Part shown: piece after piece, positions 31,487-43,356 of the stretch
How positions within the stretch are numbered: the first letter of the stretch is position 1
Layout: every line of letters starts with the position of its first letter
DNA from: Mixophyes australis
Taxonomy: Eukaryota > Chordata > Amphibia > Anura > Limnodynastidae
Length of the DNA: 64,000 nt
NCBI GenBank assembly: GCA_036250195.1
Contig: JAVHZZ010000005.1
Location: 132,919,147 to 132,983,146 of the forward strand
Direction of reading: 5' to 3'
The notes under the pieces: model-generated
What the model was told of the DNA's origin: nothing
Seen by the model: the letters and a program-made list of their open reading frames with translations, nothing else
Databases searched by the model: none
Program-made: the position numbers and the translations under genes

Positions 31487-34200
31487 CATCGGGATTGGGA
31501 CTGTCCCATTGATCTTGTTCCGGGTAAAACCCCACCGCGTGGCAGAGTCTACCCTCTTTCTATCCTTGAGACAAAATCTATGTCTGAATATATAAAAGAG
31601 AACTTGGAAAGGGGCTTCATTTGCCCATCATCTTCACCGGCAGGAGCCGGGTTCTTTTTTGTAAAGAAAAATGATGGTGGATTACGTCCCTGCATCGATT
31701 ACCGAGGTCTCGACGACATTACCATCAAGAACCGGTATCCTCTGCCCCTCATCACAGAGTTATTTGACAGAGTCAAAGGTGCCCAAATATTTACGAAGTT
31801 GGATCTCCGCGGGGCCTACAATTTGATTCGCATCAGGCGTGGCGACGAATGGAAAACCGCCTTTAACACCAGGGATGGGCACTACGAATATCTTGTCATG
31901 CCATTTGGTCTGAGCAATGCCCCAGCAGTTTTTCAGAATTTCATAAACGAAATCTTTCGGGACTTACTGTACCATACTATTGTGGTATATGTGGACGATA
32001 TCCTCGTTTTCTCTTCTGATATCCAGTCCCATCGCAGACATGTTAAAGAGGTCCTCAGCCATCTCAGAAGGAATAAACTGTATTGCAAGCTTGAAAAATG
32101 CACCTTTGAAGTTGAATCCATTCCATTCTTGGGGAATATCATTTCGGGGACTGGTCTTCGTATGGACCCAGAGAAGGTGCAAGCTATTCTTAACTGGCCT
32201 CAACCATCTACACTAAAGGCAGTACAGCGATTTCTAGGATTCGCTAACTATTATTGAAAATTTATGCGCGGCTACTCTACTGTGGTAGCACCACTCACCG
32301 CCCTCACCAGGAAAGGAGCTAATCCTGCAAAGTGGTCTGAAGAAACCCAAACTGCTTTCCAACTTCTGAAACAAGCATTTATTTCTGCTCCCATACTCAG
32401 GCAACCAGATTTAACCTGTCCATTCTACTTGGAAGTTGATGCCTCATCTGTCTGAGTAGGGGCAGTTCTTTCCGAAAAACCAGCTGATGAGCAATGGCAT
32501 CCCTGCGGGTTCTTCTCCTGAAAATTTTTACCAGCTGAACGAAGTTATGCCATAGGGGACAAAGAACTGCTTGCCATCAAATTGGCGCTTGAAGAGTGGA
32601 GGCATTTACTTGAGGGAGCTCGTTATCCTGTCACAATATACACGGATTACAAGAATCTGCTCTACCTTAAAACTGCACAGTGCACGAATCCATGTCAGGC
32701 CCGATAGGCACTATTCTTTTCTCGATTTGATATCCATGTCACCTTCCGTCCCGGTTCCAAAAATCACAAGGCCGATGCTCTGTCACGTTCTATGGTGAAA
32801 GAGGAAGATTCCATCACTGTGGATCCGTGGCCTATTATCAGCCCACTCAGCATCAAAGTCAGTAGACCTGACAATACACCTCCCCACGGAAAAAGTTTTG
32901 TTCCTGAGAATCTGCGTAAAAAATTGCTCCAATGAGCACATAGTTCCAGATTTGCCGGTCATGCAGGCATCCACAAAACTCAATCTTTCATATCGAGAAG
33001 CTACTGGTGACCTACGCTTCATCAGGATGTTCAGCAATTTGTTTCCGCATGTGGAAGCTGTGCCCAACATAAAAGTTCAAGACAATATTCAGCTGGTCAA
33101 CTTTTACCTCTGCCTATTCCCACCAAGCCCTGGACCCATATTTCTATGGACTTTGTTTCCGATTTGCCCAATTCTAATAATTTCAATACCATCTGGGTCA
33201 TCGTTGACCGATTCTCTAAAATGGGTCATTTTGTTTCTCTCCGTGGCCTCCCATCAGCACCTATACTGGCTCAGCGATTTATAAAGGAGATCTTCCGTTT
33301 GCATGGGTGTCCTGAAGAAATCGTCTCAGATAGAGGATTACAGTTTGTGGCGAAATTCTTGAGATCCTTATGCCAAGCACTACAGATCAAACTAAACTTC
33401 TCTTCGGCCTATCATCCACAATCCAACGGGCAAACGGAAAGAGTCAATCAGGACCTAGAAACATTTCTCCGTTTGTACATATCCTTTTCTGCTTCCTTGG
33501 GCAGAATTTGCTCATAATAATCATAATCACGAATCCTCTGCTTCCACTCCATTTCATACGGTCTATGGCCTACACCTCAGGGTACCCTTGTTTACTCCAC
33601 TTCCTACAGCCTCAGTACCTGCCTCTGAAGTTTTCCTAAAGAATTTTGCAGGCCACTGGCGCCAGGTAGAGGAATCTCTACTTAAAGCATCCCAACGCTA
33701 CAAAATTCAGGCCGACAAAAAGCGACGAGCCATTCCAAGCTTGAAACTTGGAGACAGAGTCTGACTGTCTACTCGCAATCTACGCCTCAGAGTTCCATCT
33801 ATGAAATTCGCTCCTCGCTTTATTGGACCATTTAACATCTCCCGGGTCATCAATCCAGTGTCCTACAAATTACATTATCCATCTTACCTCAAGGTACCCA
33901 ACTCCTTACATATTTCTCTCTTAAAACCACTGGTGCTAAATCAGTTTTATACACCCAAACTGGTTTCTCCTGAAGTGCAGACTGAACACGGTGATGAATA
34001 TGAAATTAAAGAGATCTTGGACTCTCGGTTTCGACATAAGACCTTACAATATATAGTCGACTGGAAGGGCTATGGTCCAGAAGAGAGAGCCTGGATCAAA
34101 GCTTCTGATGTTCACGCTCCATCTCTCATCAAAAAATTTCACCGCAAGTTTCCAACTAAGCCCCAATCTAAGTGTCCAGTGGCCGCTCATAAGGGAGGGG
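31487..34200 (+). pseudogene. Gypsy-1 pol: RT, RNase H, integrase, chromodomain
   Basis: Order: RT (225 open codons from 31580; '[12 protein letters not shown]', box 'YVDD' at 31988-31999), a TGA at 32255, RNase H ('FYLEVDASSV', TGA at 32453; '[10 protein letters not shown]'), integrase zinc-binding region, then the catalytic core with Asp (33149-33151), Asp in 'SDRG' (33329-33331) and Glu in 'QTERVNQ' (33437-33439), i.e. D-35-E, then a frameshift near 33500. The C-terminal frame (33801-34379) carries a chromodomain ('YIVDWKGYGPEERAWIK', 34050-34100) that targets integration to marked chromatin in related elements. At least six stops and two frameshifts inactivate it. Confidence 0.9.
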
Positions 34201-34995
34201 ATAGTATCACAAATCGGGATCTAAGCCGCACTTACCTCATCCGCCGCTGTCATATCACGCCTACCTGGGTCCCTTCTGGTCATCTGCAGCATTCCCGTCC
34301 TCCACACCTCCGTTTGAAAACAAACACATACTGTTTGTTCTGCTACATGGGCGCGGCCATCTTGGATGCAGTCAGGTGATCATTCCAGACCAACCAGATT
34401 CAGTAGCTGTGAGCACATGAACTGATCAGCCAATAGTTTTTTGGGACACCCTATTTAAACATGCTGCTGTGATCTGTTCATTGCCAGAACAACACACTTC
34501 TCTCCAGAGGATAGTTCTTGGCTCCAGGTTCCAGTGTTCCTGCCTGCATTAGAAAGTGCAGTGTTCCTGTCTGCATTACTAAGTGCAGTGTCCCTGTCTG
34601 CATTACTAAGTGTAGTGTTCCTGTCTGCATCACTAAGTGCAGTGTTCCTGTCTGCATTACTAAGTGCAGTGTTCCTGTCTGTATTACTATTATTATTATT
34701 ATTATTATTATTATCCTTTATTTGTTAGGCGCCACAAGATTTCCACAGCACCGTACACCATACAAACAGTACACTATACAGGGTGAAACAGTACAAAACA
34801 ATAAACAGAGATACCAGTACTTCAGGAGCTCCAGGCAGGTTAAAGCAAAAAACACGGAGCAGAAGAACAGGTGAGGAGACAGGAGGAAAGAGGGCCCTGC
34901 TCAAGTGAGCTTACATCCTAAGGGAGGGAAAACAGAACAGGCACAAGGGGAGCCAGATGAGGCAAGGGAGAGAGCGAGTGGAGGAGATGAAGGGG

Positions 34996-37968
34996 TTATG
35001 CGGATGGTTGGTAGGCTTTAAGGAAGAGGTGGGTTTTCAGCGCACGTTTGAAGGAGCACAGAGTAGGAGAGAGGCGGATGGAACGAGGGAGGTCATTCTA
35101 GTGAAGGGGTGCTGCACGGGAAAAGTCTTGGATTCTGGAGTGTGAAGAAGTGATAAGAGAGGAGGAAAGGCGGCGATCATTGGCTGAACGCAGGGAGCGG
35201 GCAGGAGTGTGTATGGAGAGGAGGTTAGAGATGTAGGGGGCAGTAGAGTGGGAGAGAGCCTTGTATGTGGTGGTGAGGAGTTTGAAGAGGATTCTATAGG
35301 GGAAGGGAAGCCAGTGTAGGGCGGGGCAGAGAGGGGAGGCAGAGGAGGAGCGGCATCAGAGGAAGATGAGTCTTGCGGCCGCATTGAGTACAGAGCGGAG
35401 GGGGGAGAGATGTGAGTGGGGGAGGCCAGTGAGAAGGAGGTTGCAGTAATCCAGGCAGGAGATGATGAGTGCATGGATGATAGTCTTGGCAGCATCCTGA
35501 GAGAGAAAGGGACGGATGCGGGCAATGTTGCGAAGTTGGAAGCGACAGGCTTGGGCAAGGGAGTGAATATGGGGGGCAGAAGAGAGAGAGGAGTCGAGGG
35601 TGACACCCAGACAGCGGAGTTGGGTGACAGAGGAGATGGTTGTGCCGTTGACGACAAAAGAGAGGTTATGGTGGGATGGGAGTCTGGACGGAGGAAAGAC
35701 AATGAGTTCCGTTTTAGAGATAATGATTTTGAGAAAACGCGCAGACATCCAGGAGGAGATGGCGGAGAGGCAGTCAGATACACGAGAGAGGAGGGTGGAA
35801 GAAAGATCAGGGGAGGAGATGTAGAGTTTAATGTCGTCAGCATAAAGGTGATACTGAAGACCAAAGGAGGAGATGAGAGCACCAAGGGAGGAAGTGTAGA
35901 GCGAAAATAGTAGAGGGCCGAGAACAGAGCCCTGCGGGACTCCTACAGGGAGAGGGTAGGGGGAGGAGGAGGAGCGGTTAGCGAGGTATGAGGTGAACCA
36001 GGCGTGGACAGATCCAGAGAGGCCGAAGGAGAGAAGAGTTTGCAGCAGGAGGGGTTGGTCCACGGTGTCAAAGGCTGCGGAAAGGTCAAGGAGGATTAGT
36101 AGGGAGAAGTGACCCTTGGATTTAGCCGATAGGAGGTCGTTAGTAACCTTGGCCAGGGCAGTTTCGGTGGAGTGAAGAGTAAGGTAGCCAGATTGGAGGG
36201 GGTCGAGGAGAGAAAAGTCAGAGAGGTGTCTGGCGAGGCGGCAGCAGACAATCCGCTCCAGTAATTTGGAGGCATAGGGGAGCAGTGAGATAGGGCGATA
36301 ATTAGCGAGAGAGGTGGGGTCAAGATTTGTTTTTTTAAGGATAGGGGAGATCAGAGCGTGTTTAAAGGAAGAGGGGACTACACCAGAGGAGAGTGATAAG
36401 TTGAAGAGGTGTGCAAGGTAAGAGCAGACGGTGGGAGAAAGAGAGCGAAGGAGGTGGGAGGGGATGGGATCGAGCGGGCAGGTGGAGGGAGGAGAGGAAA
36501 GAATAAGGGAGCGAACTTCTTCCCCTGTTGTGGGGCAGAAGGAGCACCAGAGTTGGTTGCTGGAGGGAGGCGAGGCGATGATGGTGGAGGGAGAAGGGGA
36601 GGAGGAGGTGTTCTGTCTGATGGCCTCAATTTTGCTTGAGAAAAAGGTGTCAAAGTCAGTAGCGGAGAAGGAGGGCGGGACAGGAGGGGGAGGGGGAGAA
36701 AGGAGGGAGTTGAAGGTGGCAAAGAGGCGGCGGGGGTTGGAGGATTGAGAAGAAATAAGGGACTTAAAGAAGGATTGTTTAGCGAGGGAGAGGGCGGAGC
36801 AGAAAGAGGAGAGAATGAATTTAAAGTGAAGGAAGTCAGCCAGGGAACGAGATTTCCTCCAGAGGCGTTCAGCGGTGCGAGAGCACCTTTGGAGGAAGCG
36901 GGTGAGTTTGGAGTGCCAGGGTTGAGGAATAAGGCGGCGCCTGCGCATAGCGGAGGCCGGGGCAACAGCATCGAGGGCAGTAGTGAGGGAGTGGTTGTAG
37001 AGAGAGGACGCCTGGTCAGGGCAGACCAGGGAGGGAAGTGGTGATAGTAGAGTTTCAAGAGAGGAGGAGAAAGAGGTGGGGTCGATAGCATCAAGGTTGC
37101 GCCTAGTGAGGGTGGCTTTGGGCGGGGCGGGGGTGGGGGAGGAGGACAGAGTGAAGGAGAGGAGATGGTGGTCAGAGAGTGGGAAGGGAGAGTTGGAGAA
37201 GCCAGAGAGATCACAGAGATGAGAGAAGACAAGGTCGAGGGAGTGACCAAGACAGTGGGTGGGGGAGGAGGTCCACTGAGTGAGGCCAAGAGAGGTGGAA
37301 AGGGCGAGAAGTTTGATGGTGGCAGGGTCGGAACGGTTATCAATGGGGATATTAAAGTCGCCAAGTATGATGGAGGGGAGGTCAGAGGCGAGGTAGTGGG
37401 GGAGCCAGGCAGCGAAGTTGTCGAGGAAGAGGGACGTGGGGCCCGGGGGACGGTAGATGACAGAGACACGGAGGTGGATAAGAGAGAAGAGACAGATGGA
37501 GTGAACTTCGAAGGAGGAGAAGGAGAGGGAAGGTAAAGTAGGAATTACCCGAAAAGTACAGTTAGGGGACAGGAGGAGGCCCACTCCACCACCTGGGCGC
37601 TCATCCGGTCTGGTGGAGTGAGTGAAGAAAAGGCCCCCGTAGGAGAGAGCAGCAGGAGAGGCAGTGTCAGAAGATATAAGCCAGGTTTCAGTGATGGCAA
37701 GAAGATTTAGAGAGTTGGAGATGAAGAGGTAATGGACAGAGGATAGTTTGTTACGGATGGACCTGGAATTCCAGAGGGCACATGAGAAAGGGAGGGTGGG
37801 AGCGGTGGAGATTCGGATGAGATTGTCTGGGTTAGTGGAGCGGGGGGGAGGGTGAGAGGAGGGGTAGTGAGAGTAGGGTGAGAGAGGGGGGCTGGGGGAG
37901 AGGATAGGTATAGGAAAGGAGCGGGGCGGCATTGTACAGTGCAATATCAAAGGTAATGGCAAAGACAA
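34996..37968 (-). pseudogene. LINE ORF: endonuclease-reverse transcriptase, two in-frame stops
   Basis: About 990 codons. The N-terminal AP-like endonuclease has Asn in '[10 protein letters not shown]', Glu in 'ITETWL', 'LGDFNIP' and 'SDHHLLSF'. RT then has '[16 protein letters not shown]', '[12 protein letters not shown]', '[13 protein letters not shown]' and the active site 'YADD'. The first 870 codons are open (37968-35356). A TGA at about 35354-35356 follows 'NAAARLI', and the same frame continues ('LHWLPFPYRI') with a TAG where Trp is expected near 35095, to a TAA at 34996-34998. All RT and endonuclease residues I can check are intact. L2/CR1-group is inferred from motif style. Confidence 0.85.
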
Positions 37969-38239
37969 TATGAAATATGAATTGCAATAAGAATAAGAAT
38001 GCAGTAAAATATGGTGCAGTAAAATTAAGATAAAGTGCAGATGGATGAAATAAATAAATGAAGATGAGATGAAATGAACTAAAAGCGAATAAAATTAAAA
38101 TAAAAAATAAAATAAAATAAGGTAATAAATTAAAATAATACTAAATAGTAATAAATAGGATAAAATAAAATTACAGTGCAAATAACATTAAAATGAAATA
38201 CAGAACAATAGTATAAAATAGAATACAATACAATGCAAT

Positions 38240-39110
38240 ACCAGTTGTGGAAAACGGGAGAGTCCAGGTAGGAGCGTCCAGAGACCAGGGAAGGGGAGAG
38301 TCCAGAGATAGGTCGCTGTAGCCGTACAGAGGGACCGTAGAACAGGAACCAGGCAGCGGGAGACGTGGCAGGCAGGCAGGCCAGTAGCGGGGGACAGGAA
38401 GAAGACCAGGCAGCAGGAAGATGAGATGGCGGCGGACTAGGCGGCTGGAGTCCAGAGGAAATGGCCGGCAGCAGGCAGCAGGAAGATGAGATGGCGGCAG
38501 ACTAGGCGGCTGGAGTCCAAAGGAAATGGCCGGCAGACCGGGCGGTGGAAGAAACGAGGACGTGGCCGGCAGCAGGAGGATGTGTGAGCAAATGAGGAAT
38601 GCCACAGAACTAGTAGCCGTTAATGGAGCCGGGGATCCGAGCAGGGGAGCCTCCAAGCGGGACACAGCTGGTGGCGCTGAGACATCTGGAGCCAGGGATG
38701 GCAGAAGGCAGCAGACTGGAGGTGAGAAGCCAGCAGGACGGGTGGTCGGAGGTCAGAGGTCGACGGCTGGACCGGAGGTATCCCCAAGCCGCGGCCTGTA
38801 GTAGGTGGACGTGGCAGCGGTGGCCGGGAGCAGAGTCAGTGATGAGCAGCTGGGCCAGGGCCGGAGCTGGACGGTGAGCCAGATAGGAGCAGCGGGCCAG
38901 AGCAGAGGGCTCGATTAGGAGGCACCGCGGGAGGCACCTGTCCAGAGGATTGCCGACGGGGCTGGAACCAGGAGTGAGTGGAGGTAAGTGAGGCGGGTGG
39001 AGGAGGGAAGGAAAACGGAGAGGCGCCGGGCTGCTCATGGGAAATCAGGAGCCAGGTGTAAGACCCCAGTGGAGCGCTCGCGTGGCACGTCCGTCCTCCT
39101 CCACAGCCGG
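38240..39110 (-). other. LINE 5' UTR, GC-rich
   Basis: Purine/GC-rich sequence on the plus strand with an internal near-duplication (38411-38475 and 38477-38541, GGCGGCTGGAGTCCAGAGG). It carries only spurious ORFs. Its position upstream of the ORF and abrupt loss at about 39120 mark the 5' end of the LINE. Confidence 0.6.
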
Positions 39111-39334
39111 AAACCGTACAATTATCTAATTATACTAAGTGCAGTGTTCCTGTCAGCAATACAAAGTGCACTGTTCCTGTCAGCATTTCTAGACTGCTCA
39201 TTCCCCTTTTATATTTTACATTCAGCAAGAACATGAGCAGGAAGATCATCCAGCCTGCTAGTTTCTGTTTCAGTCCTGCTCCAGCTAGGCCCAAGGGTCC
39301 CGAATCGGATCAAGAAATTCAGACGACCGTGACA

Positions 39335-40340
39335 TCTTCTTAGGGATATGTGTGTATTGTAGATCATGGATTCCAGGTTTTTTCGATTCTGGTATTGCCA
39401 TTACAGGAGTTAGTCTCATCCTCAAAGCCTGAGCGTGTTACACATACAGAGAAGTCAGAGCAGGCATTCTTTAACCTTAAAGAGAGTCTGACTAAAGCAC
39501 CTAAAGCAATTGTGCACTGTAGCATACTACAGTGCACAATTGGACACTGTGGCAATATCTCTCCCTATGTGTTTAAGAAGTGTAGCAGCAACTGCTCTTC
39601 TGGTAGGTCATAGCGAGAACGTAGTACTAGGACACATTTAAACTGTCTATACACTACATGCAAAATCTGATCTGTTAAATTCTGCGCAAACTAGGCATGT
39701 CTCCTAAGCAAGGTTCACAAAATGGAAATTACCTCTGATGGCACCTGCAAACATCACCATTAAAAGGTGCAATACTTTAAATCCAGCTACATACCTACCA
39801 TATGTGCCTCGGGATGCACAAAGAGTGGAAGGAGAGGAGACTCTAGCTGAGGGTGAATTTAGCAGATATATTGATATGCATGATTGTTTGGAATATCTGA
39901 ACCAGACTTTTACTGCGAGACGTGACATGCGTGACACCCCCTTATAAAATGTAGATTTTACATTTTATGCGGATGTCATAGACAAACAGACACAGGACAA
40001 CTATGTACTGGTTATGCTGTTATAGATGACGAGGATGTTATAGAAGCTGAACCCCTTGGTCCACCGCACTCAAGTGGCCGAACGCGTGGCATTGAGAAGA
40101 GCATGTGAGTTGGCAGAGGGTAAATCAGCAAATATATACACTGATTCTTGGTACGCTTTCGGGGTACTGCATGATTTCGGGGCCCCTTGGCGTCTTAGAA
40201 AATTTATGACAGCGGCAGGCACACCAGTAGCACACTCACAGCACATAAAAGGACTTTTGACAGCAATACAATTACCGAAAATGGCAGCCATCATCAAGGG
40301 CAAAGCCTGCGCACATGAAGAATAACAGGGCAGATAAAGC
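39335..40340 (+). pseudogene. ERV-2 RT connection and RNase H
   Basis: Resumes after Gypsy-1 with 'FSILVLPLQELV' and 'EQAFFNLKESLTKAP', the RT-connection block. RNase H follows in shifting frames: 'FYAD' near 39965, Glu in the 'CELAEGKSA' region and Asp in 'IYTDSWYAFG' (about 40137-40166). Several stops interrupt it. Confidence 0.75.
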
Positions 40341-41580
40341 TGCTAAGTGGGCAGCAGGTTTATCTGTAAACATGTCAACTGACAAGATGATGGTTTTTCA
40401 AAAGACAAACACACAAAAATTAATTGAAATGCAAGATTTGTGTTCCCTACAGGAAAAGGCGGTCTGAAAGCTGTAGGGATATGGTCAAGAGTCTTCTGGA
40501 CTCTGGAGAGATGGACAAGGTAGACTCGTGTCTCCCAGAGCATATTTCCCAGGTCTAGCTGAGGCAGCACATGGTCTGACTCATTTGGGTAAAGAAGGTA
40601 TGTGTAAGCTGGTTAGAGCATACTGGTGTGCACCAGGCTTTTCTTCTCAAGTAGGCTGTCTTTTTTTACTTGTTTGAGGAAAAACATCAGGAAGACACTA
40701 CCAACAGATCCATCCTATAACCCTCCTCAGAAGGACTTTTCCAGGTAATACAAATTGACTTTATCTAATTATCACCTTGAAGGAATCTCAAATATGTTTT
40801 AATATGTATTTTATAACTGGGTAGAGGCATTTCCAGCTGCCCCTAATACTGCTGTTCAGGAGTTTATATAAAAATATGGTATCCCTAGATTTATAGAAAG
40901 CGATAGGGGTACTCATTTTACTGGTGATATCTTTCAGATCATGTGTAAACTCATGGGAATTAATAGCAAACTTCATACTCCCTACCGACCACAAACCAGT
41001 GGTAAGGTGGAAAGGGTAAACGGTGCCATTAAGAACAAATTGAGTAAGGTAATGTCTGAAACTGGATGTCCAGAAGCTTTGCAACTAGTCCTCCATAGCA
41101 GCAAAACCACTCCAAGACCTTCTCTTAATTTGTCCCCTTTTGAGATACTTTTTTGCCGACAACCTACTTTGATCATAGGTCTACAGGATGATTTAAAATG
41201 CAACAATGAAGTGACTGGTCAATACCTCATAAAGATGAGCAAGCAGCTAAGACAGCAGCAACAGAAGCTCAAAATAGTGTCACCTGGTATGCCAGACATT
41301 AACTGTCATAATGTTGAACCTGGGAAATATGTCATGAACCGCAATTTCTTACGCTCAGGTTGTTTATTAGACCGGTGGGAAAGCCCGTACCAAGTGTTGA
41401 TGATCAGCACCACATCTCTGAAAGTAGCAGAAAGAGACACTTGAATCCATTCTACTCATTGCAGGGAAGTCCACAATCCAGAGAAGGTACAAGACAAAGC
41501 CGAGGCTGACACCACAGATCTGTCACTCGTGAACCTGTTCCGGGAGACCTAAAGACTGAAGTTACTGACATCTGAGACGT
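40341..41580 (+). pseudogene. ERV-2 integrase
   Basis: The zinc-binding region 'AAHGLTHLGKEG' is near 40565. The catalytic triad is Asp at 40757-40759, Asp in 'ESDRG' at 40902-40904 and Glu in 'GKVERVN' at 41010-41012 (D-35-E). A 167-codon open stretch (40941-41444) contains the C-terminal part with 'VERVNGAIKNKL' and 'RSGCLLDRWESP'. Stops and shifts upstream break the core. Its end matches ERV-1 580-760 and ERV-3 52800-52990. Confidence 0.8.
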
Positions 41581-41599
41581 TGCAAAGGCTATTATCCCA

Positions 41600-43328
41600 G
41601 CATGGAGTGGCAGTTCTTCTATTATTTTATTTCCAGAATTCTTCTTATTTTTATTCTTTCCAGGACAATCTATTCTTGTGATGGTGGTCAGATGATAGAG
41701 AATGGGTTTGGTAGGGATACTGATGAGGTGGAGATGGAGGAGAATTTGTATCAGTATAGCCTGTTACCAAATTCAATTCCGGGGTAATGAAAAAGACTGC
41801 TAAAGCTGAAACTCGGAGACAGTGTGAGGGACTATGGTCTGAAGAATATTGTATCTGTAAGTACTGTGACTTCTTAGTTGAAGAGAGGTGCATCCCTTAG
41901 ATGATCATCACTCCTTAGTGGGTAAAACCCAAACTGAATGCTGGGTGTGCTCTCATGTGCCTCAGGGACAAAATACTGTAGGATTAGTATTGTTCTAAAC
42001 ATCTCTGAGGTCCTTGAAATATGGGGAGGGAGACACCTCGAATGGAGGTACAATACCACTAGTTCCCTAGTCTGAAGCTTCGCCAATACTCTGTAGATCG
42101 GTCATTGTTATGAATTTTTCACATATAAAGAAGTGGAGAATTGGGAAGCTTAACTACTTGATCAGACAATAGCTCACCACACCAGTATTGATTGGAGGCT
42201 CGCTAGAATACAAATAACTAGTAATACTTAAAGACATCATAAATGGGGGCATGTCAACAAACATAAAAGGGTATTAATTGGGAAAAGTCTTTTAGGTTAT
42301 TGTCAGAATGTCATACATGCCGAAACTTGCCTTGAACAAATGGAGACACTAGGCATGGGGAGTTTTGTCAAGACTTTATGCAATATTATCATTGATGGTA
42401 CTGTACCTTATATCCTTCCAGATGATGTGTATTATGTTTGTGGAAGAAGGACTTACACATGGTTAACTCCTAATTCCAAAGGTATATGTTTTTTAGGTAG
42501 ATTGGTTCCTAAGGTTATGACTGTAACACATGATGAAATGACAGATATCCATAGAACGACATCATCACCATGCATTCATACAGAGTATGAACACTGTGGC
42601 AAAAGAAACATGACTCTAGGTAAAGAACTTGTAGCTACATAGTAAATTTTTGAAACTACAGGATTTCAAATCATGGTCAGATTAGTTCCCACCAGGATCG
42701 CTCCGGGAACACTAAATTTTAAGTAGATACAAGACCTGGCTAAATTAATTGACAATATCACGAGATGTATGATGACACTTTCAGATATACGGGTAATGAG
42801 CTACAGGCCTATAAGAAGGAGTAAGTACAACATAGGTTAGTGTTAAATTACCTTACATCTATTACTGGTGGATACTGTGTTACATCTGCTACCCAATTTG
42901 GTGTTACACGTACATCACCAATAATACAGATGACCCTAAAGAAGTAATTGACCGGAAGATAGACGAAATCTTGCAGTTAAAATGTGAATTTCGGAGGAAC
43001 CATAATTCTTCATTGTATGAAATAGGAGAAAAGGTAGCAGAATGGTTCTTGTGGTTGAACCCTGCAAAATAGTTCTCAGGTTTAGGGGAATTTAGGGGAA
43101 TGGGTTCAAGAAATGATTACTAGTATAGGTAAGCTCCTTATTCTTATATTTGGTGTCATTATAGTAATTGGCTTATGTGTTAGTTCTATTCCTACTATGT
43201 TGAAGTGTGAAAAACGTTCCACTGAGATGAATACTGAAAATGAGAATGTGATGATAATGAGAAATACAGGTACCACGGTTAATGAAGAATTGCATTACAA
43301 TCCTGAGACAGAAAGTATAATTAGGTGA
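41600..43328 (+). pseudogene. ERV-2 env, fragmented
   Basis: Surface-subunit landmark 'CWVCSHV' near 41940-41960. A 100-codon open stretch (42340-42642) has 'YYVCGRRTYTWL' and 'CFLGRLVP', typical of class I ERV envelopes. A transmembrane-subunit Cys cluster region near 42870-42925 is broken by a frameshift. The hydrophobic anchor and cytoplasmic tail are at 43113-43328 ('LILIFGVIIVIGLCVSS'). Multiple stops; not expressible as one protein. Confidence 0.7.
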
Positions 43329-43356
43329 TAGTTATGTGCACTATCAAAGGGTGGCC

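Larger units (their letters stand above)
34690..39125 (-). mobile_element. L2-like non-LTR retrotransposon (LINE), about 4.4 kb
   Basis: Minus-strand element. The 3' end at the left has a (TAA)n tail, seen as (ATT)n at 34682-34720. The 3' UTR is GCGCCTAACAAATAAAGG-like. The long ORF follows, then a GC-rich 5' UTR (38240-39110) containing CAGCAGGAAGATGAGATGGC duplicated at 38413 and 38479, and an A/T-rich stretch (37960-38230) before the ATG. It inserted into the 27-bp repeat of the Gypsy-1 LTR. A target duplication is not obvious because of the repeat context. Confidence 0.8.
31382..39334 (+). mobile_element. Gypsy-1: Ty3/gypsy chromovirus with 5' deletion, hosting a LINE
   Basis: Bounded by TGTCAC (31382) and GTGACA (39334) and flanked by the 5-bp duplication TCTTC (31377-31381 and 39335-39339). 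The left LTR remnant (31382 to about 31486) joins directly to mid-pol; the rest of the left LTR, gag and protease are deleted. Pol runs to about 34150, then a purine tract (34189-34204, AAGGGAGGGGATAG) and the right LTR (34205-39334), itself split by a LINE. Many stops are of CGA-to-TGA type. Confidence 0.9.
34205..39334 (+). repeat. Gypsy-1 right LTR, interrupted by the LINE
   Basis: LTR sequence is 34205 to about 34690 and about 39125-39334, roughly 700 bp together. It contains a 27-bp tandem repeat (AGTGCAGTGTTCCTGTCTGC plus ATTACTA) with about five units on the left (34555-34690) and about two on the right of the LINE. Confidence 0.85.

Noticed and set aside
35416..37536. Plus-strand Glu/Gly/Arg-rich ORFs
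   Set aside because: They are antisense shadows of the LINE ORF, whose minus-strand frame carries full endonuclease and RT motifs.
34690..39120. Treating the LINE and the GC-rich block 38.2-39.1 kb as separate host sequence such as a CpG island promoter
   Set aside because: The block lies between the LINE ORF start and the resumed Gypsy-1 LTR, so the simplest reading is the LINE 5' UTR.
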